From positions 1 to 17,632 of the forward strand of contig CALAZW010000016.1 in assembly GCA_937926545.1 (NCBI GenBank): a stretch of 17,632 nt of DNA, in the 5' to 3' direction. Source of the stretch: an uncultured Helcococcus sp. (GTDB lineage Bacteria; Bacillota; Clostridia; Tissierellales; Peptoniphilaceae). Both the position numbers and the translations under genes were made by a program. The notes beneath the pieces were generated by a model. That model saw nothing but the letters and a program-made list of their open reading frames with translations. It was not told the origin of the DNA and ran no database searches. Position 1 is the first letter of the stretch. Each line of letters begins with the position of its first letter. Positions 15,743 to 17,632 of this stretch are shown piece after piece.

Positions 15743-17632
15743 TACAAGAGATAATAGACAATTTAATAAGCTTTTAACCAATAAGAATTTTTATGCCGGA
15801 TTGGCATTATCTACATATTTGGGAGCTAATTTAATAAAATCATTCCTATTTAGATTTATGGGGCTTTTGCATATACCAGGGTTTGTTTTAGTCAGTAACC
15901 TAATCCCCTTGGTATTTGCCCTAGTGTCTATAATGATGGGAGATAAGAAAAGACTAAAGACCTTTGCAATTTTTATGTTTGGTCTTTGCCTGGCCCTGGC
16001 CCTGAGTTATCTTTATAATCCAGACTACTATTACTGGTATTTTGAAGCCGATAGGGGGGTTGTAAAGTATCTTTTAAGGCCTGATAGTGGGATTTATATA
16101 ATTTTATTTATAAGTCTCATTGATGATATTAAGTCTCTAATAGCCTTTACTGAGCTGGGAGCTTGGTTGGCTTTTGCCCATTCTGGTCTTCAGTATTTGG
16201 CGGCCCAGTTGAGAGGCTACTGGATTATTTTAAACAGTAGAGGTCAAAAGGTTTTTAGTAGTTATGATTTAGATTTTGGTTATGCTGTTTTATTTCCCAC
16301 AGTATTTTTCATGTTTAAGGGAAGTATAAGCAAGGACAAGTACAAGAAGTTATTTTACTATAATATTTCCCTTCTGGGCTTTATTATGATTTTAACAGCA
16401 GGTTCAAGAGGGGCCATGGTGGTTCCTGTTATGTATTTCTTTATTTTATTGATAAAGAAGCTTACAAAAAATGATGAGAAAAAGGAAAGGGAAGACTTTG
16501 GTCTAGATTTAAAGCCCAAGCTTAAGAAGGCCTTCTTAGGCCTGTCCTTTTTAGCAGTTCTAGTTTTGGCTGTATATATTTTATTTGTACCCAAGAAGGT
16601 TCCCACAGAAGAGGACTTTGAAAAGGCGGAAATAGAATCTACGGAAGAGTTAAACTTTGATAGTATGGATAGTAAGTCTAGGAATGTGGATTTATTAACA
16701 TCAGGAAACTTTTTTGCAGGCAATGGTAGAGAGAGAATCATTAGACTTGTTCTAACTGAATTAAAGGAAAGACCATTTACAGGCCTGGGTATCTTTGGAG
16801 ATAGGCCAGTGGTTTCCCAACAGTTTGTTTGGGCCCATAGTCACAATGTAATCTTAGAATTCTTGGCGGATTTTGGAATTATCCTAGGTCCCATCCTTTT
16901 ATTGCTATACCTGGTAATTAGTTTTAGAATGATTTTCTTTGAAAAGAATTTCCTAGTATCCAACTATTATTTAATGGTATTTATAGCTTCCATGGAGCTT
17001 TTATTCTCCCATTCCTTCTGGTTGGTTCCCTATCCTTGGATGGCCTTGATGGTCTATAAGAATTTTAGTGGAAATATTAAAAAGACTAGAAAGACCAGGT
17101 TGGCCACCTACTTGAAGGGTAAAAAGTCAATTTTACAAATTATTTGTGGACTTTTACTTTTAGTTTTATTTGTAGGCGGCTATAAGAATTATAGGACCTA
17201 CAAGGACAATTATTATAGGGAAAAGATAGAAATTGATAGACCTACAGTAATAATTACCATGGATGACAGTACAGAAACTGACTATAGTGCCTATAAATAT
17301 TTAACTAGACACCATCTTAAGGCAACATCCTTTATTACAGGTAGTAATATTGACTATAGTGAAAGATATATTAGCAGTGAAGAAGTAAAGGAAATGTATG
17401 AGAATGACTGGGACTTCCAGTGTGGAACCTACACTAATCCAAGGCTGGTCTTTGGAAGTGAAAAGGATATAGAAGAAGAAATAAGGGTGAATGACATCTT
17501 ATTTGAAAGGCTAGGTTTGGAAAAGCCAGTAGCTACAGCCATGCCTTATGGTTTACACAGTAAGAAGACAGAAAGAATCATATCTCAAGATAGAAATGTT
17601 TTACGTCTGACTAAAAAGCCTAATCCTAAGGA
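15729..17632 (+). CDS. Wzy/O-antigen-ligase-type polymerase fused to a degenerate polysaccharide-deacetylase domain (partial, 3' end outside window)
   Basis: An uninterrupted frame of at least 634 codons begins at GTG 15729 and runs off the right edge. GTG is chosen because the frame is closed by TAA at 15693-15695, AGGAG sits at 15713-15717, and the next in-frame ATG (15858) would cut the first helix. Residues 1 to about 470 form a multi-spanning Wzy_C/O-antigen-ligase-like membrane protein with TAGSRGAMVV after a central helix, a hydrophilic loop with TGLGIFGDRPVVSQ, and WAHSHNVILEFLADFG (His370, His372). A last helix (IICGLLLLVLFVGGY) is followed by a predicted extracytoplasmic NodB-like domain from about 506. 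There ITMDDSTETD keeps Asp512-Asp513, but FQCGTYTNP has Gly566 and Asn570 where the lipoprotein at 1954-2754 has both metal-binding His. The domain also shares ATSF, ATAMP-GL and LRLT blocks with that lipoprotein. The polymerase overlaps the flippase gene by 14 nt. The domain is probably non-catalytic and may bind glycan. Confidence 0.85.
   Translation, partial: MNKSNTRDNRQFNKLLTNKNFYAGLALSTYLGANLIKSFLFRFMGLLHIPGFVLVSNLIPLVFALVSIMMGDKKRLKTFAIFMFGLCLALALSYLYNPDYYYWYFEADRGVVKYLLRPDSGIYIILFISLIDDIKSLIAFTELGAWLAFAHSGLQYLAAQLRGYWIILNSRGQKVFSSYDLDFGYAVLFPTVFFMFKGSISKDKYKKLFYYNISLLGFIMILTAGSRGAMVVPVMYFFILLIKKLTKNDEKKEREDFGLDLKPKLKKAFLGLSFLAVLVLAVYILFVPKKVPTEEDFEKAEIESTEELNFDSMDSKSRNVDLLTSGNFFAGNGRERIIRLVLTELKERPFTGLGIFGDRPVVSQQFVWAHSHNVILEFLADFGIILGPILLLLYLVISFRMIFFEKNFLVSNYYLMVFIASMELLFSHSFWLVPYPWMALMVYKNFSGNIKKTRKTRLATYLKGKKSILQIICGLLLLVLFVGGYKNYRTYKDNYYREKIEIDRPTVIITMDDSTETDYSAYKYLTRHHLKATSFITGSNIDYSERYISSEEVKEMYENDWDFQCGTYTNPRLVFGSEKDIEEEIRVNDILFERLGLEKPVATAMPYGLHSKKTERIISQDRNVLRLTKKPNPK

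Noticed and set aside
16358..16741. 127-codon minus-strand frame
   Set aside because: It lies wholly antisense to the polymerase coding sequence, has a Ser/Lys-rich composition typical of a reverse-frame shadow, and has no recognisable family.
15743..17632. Apparent long gene-free stretch at the right edge
   Set aside because: A continuous frame starting at GTG 15729 covers it to the window end. It is missed only if an ATG start and an in-window stop are required.
1..17632. CRISPR array, tRNA/rRNA, transposon or phage content
   Set aside because: I found no spaced direct repeats, cloverleaf-like segments, transposase or integrase motifs, or terminal inverted repeats when reading both strands.

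Overview
The window is a surface-glycan locus from an AT-rich, low-GC Gram-positive bacterium. The Firmicutes assignment rests on several things: GGAGG-type ribosome binding sites, a Bacillus-like EpsC/EpsL/EpsN sugar set, a lipobox lipoprotein, a Ddl/MurF pair with no outer-membrane genes, and heavy use of AGA/AGG and ATA codons. An anaerobic coccus-like Tissierellia/Peptoniphilaceae host is a guess from codon flavour only. No tRNA, rRNA, CRISPR array, insertion sequence or phage gene was seen. Genes occupy nearly everything; the only gene-poor stretch over 300 bases is 5216-5559.

Left, minus strand (about 1-5290): a four-gene operon reading leftward from a promoter near 5250-5278. It encodes Ddl (D-Ala-D-Ala ligase), MurF, a NodB-type polysaccharide deacetylase lipoprotein and a membrane-bound UDP-sugar 4,6-dehydratase of the EpsC/PglF/WbpM type. 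It ends in a hairpin terminator at 9-37. Peptidoglycan precursor synthesis is therefore tied to the first step of an amino-sugar pathway.

Centre (5216-5559): a divergent control region with a promoter in each direction, a 40-bp near-perfect palindrome and a possible 19-codon reading frame.

Right, plus strand (5560 to the window end): one tightly packed operon of eleven genes, with gaps of 2-16 nt or overlaps of 4-14 nt. In order: EpsN-like aminotransferase, FemAB/BioF2-like acyltransferase, sugar-transfer-associated ATP-grasp ligase A, EpsL/PglC-like initiating phosphoglycosyl transferase, GNAT acetyltransferase, a second divergent PLP aminotransferase-like protein, a CarB-like ATP-grasp ligase, sugar-transfer-associated ATP-grasp ligase B, a soluble CapA-family metallophosphatase-fold protein, a Wzx-type flippase, and a Wzy/O-antigen-ligase-type polymerase. 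The polymerase starts at GTG and runs off the right edge.

Working model (inference): EpsC, EpsN and the GNAT make a UDP-diacetylbacillosamine-like sugar, and EpsL loads it on undecaprenyl phosphate. The FemAB-like enzyme and three ATP-grasp ligases then attach amino acids or other acyl groups through amide bonds, and Wzx/Wzy flip and polymerise the unit. The window shows no ordinary glycosyltransferase but many amide-forming enzymes, so the product may be an unusual glycan-peptide polymer. The most striking single feature is the polymerase: its C-terminus is fused to an extracytoplasmic polysaccharide-deacetylase domain that has lost both metal-binding histidines. That domain is clearly related to the apparently intact deacetylase lipoprotein at the other end of the locus.
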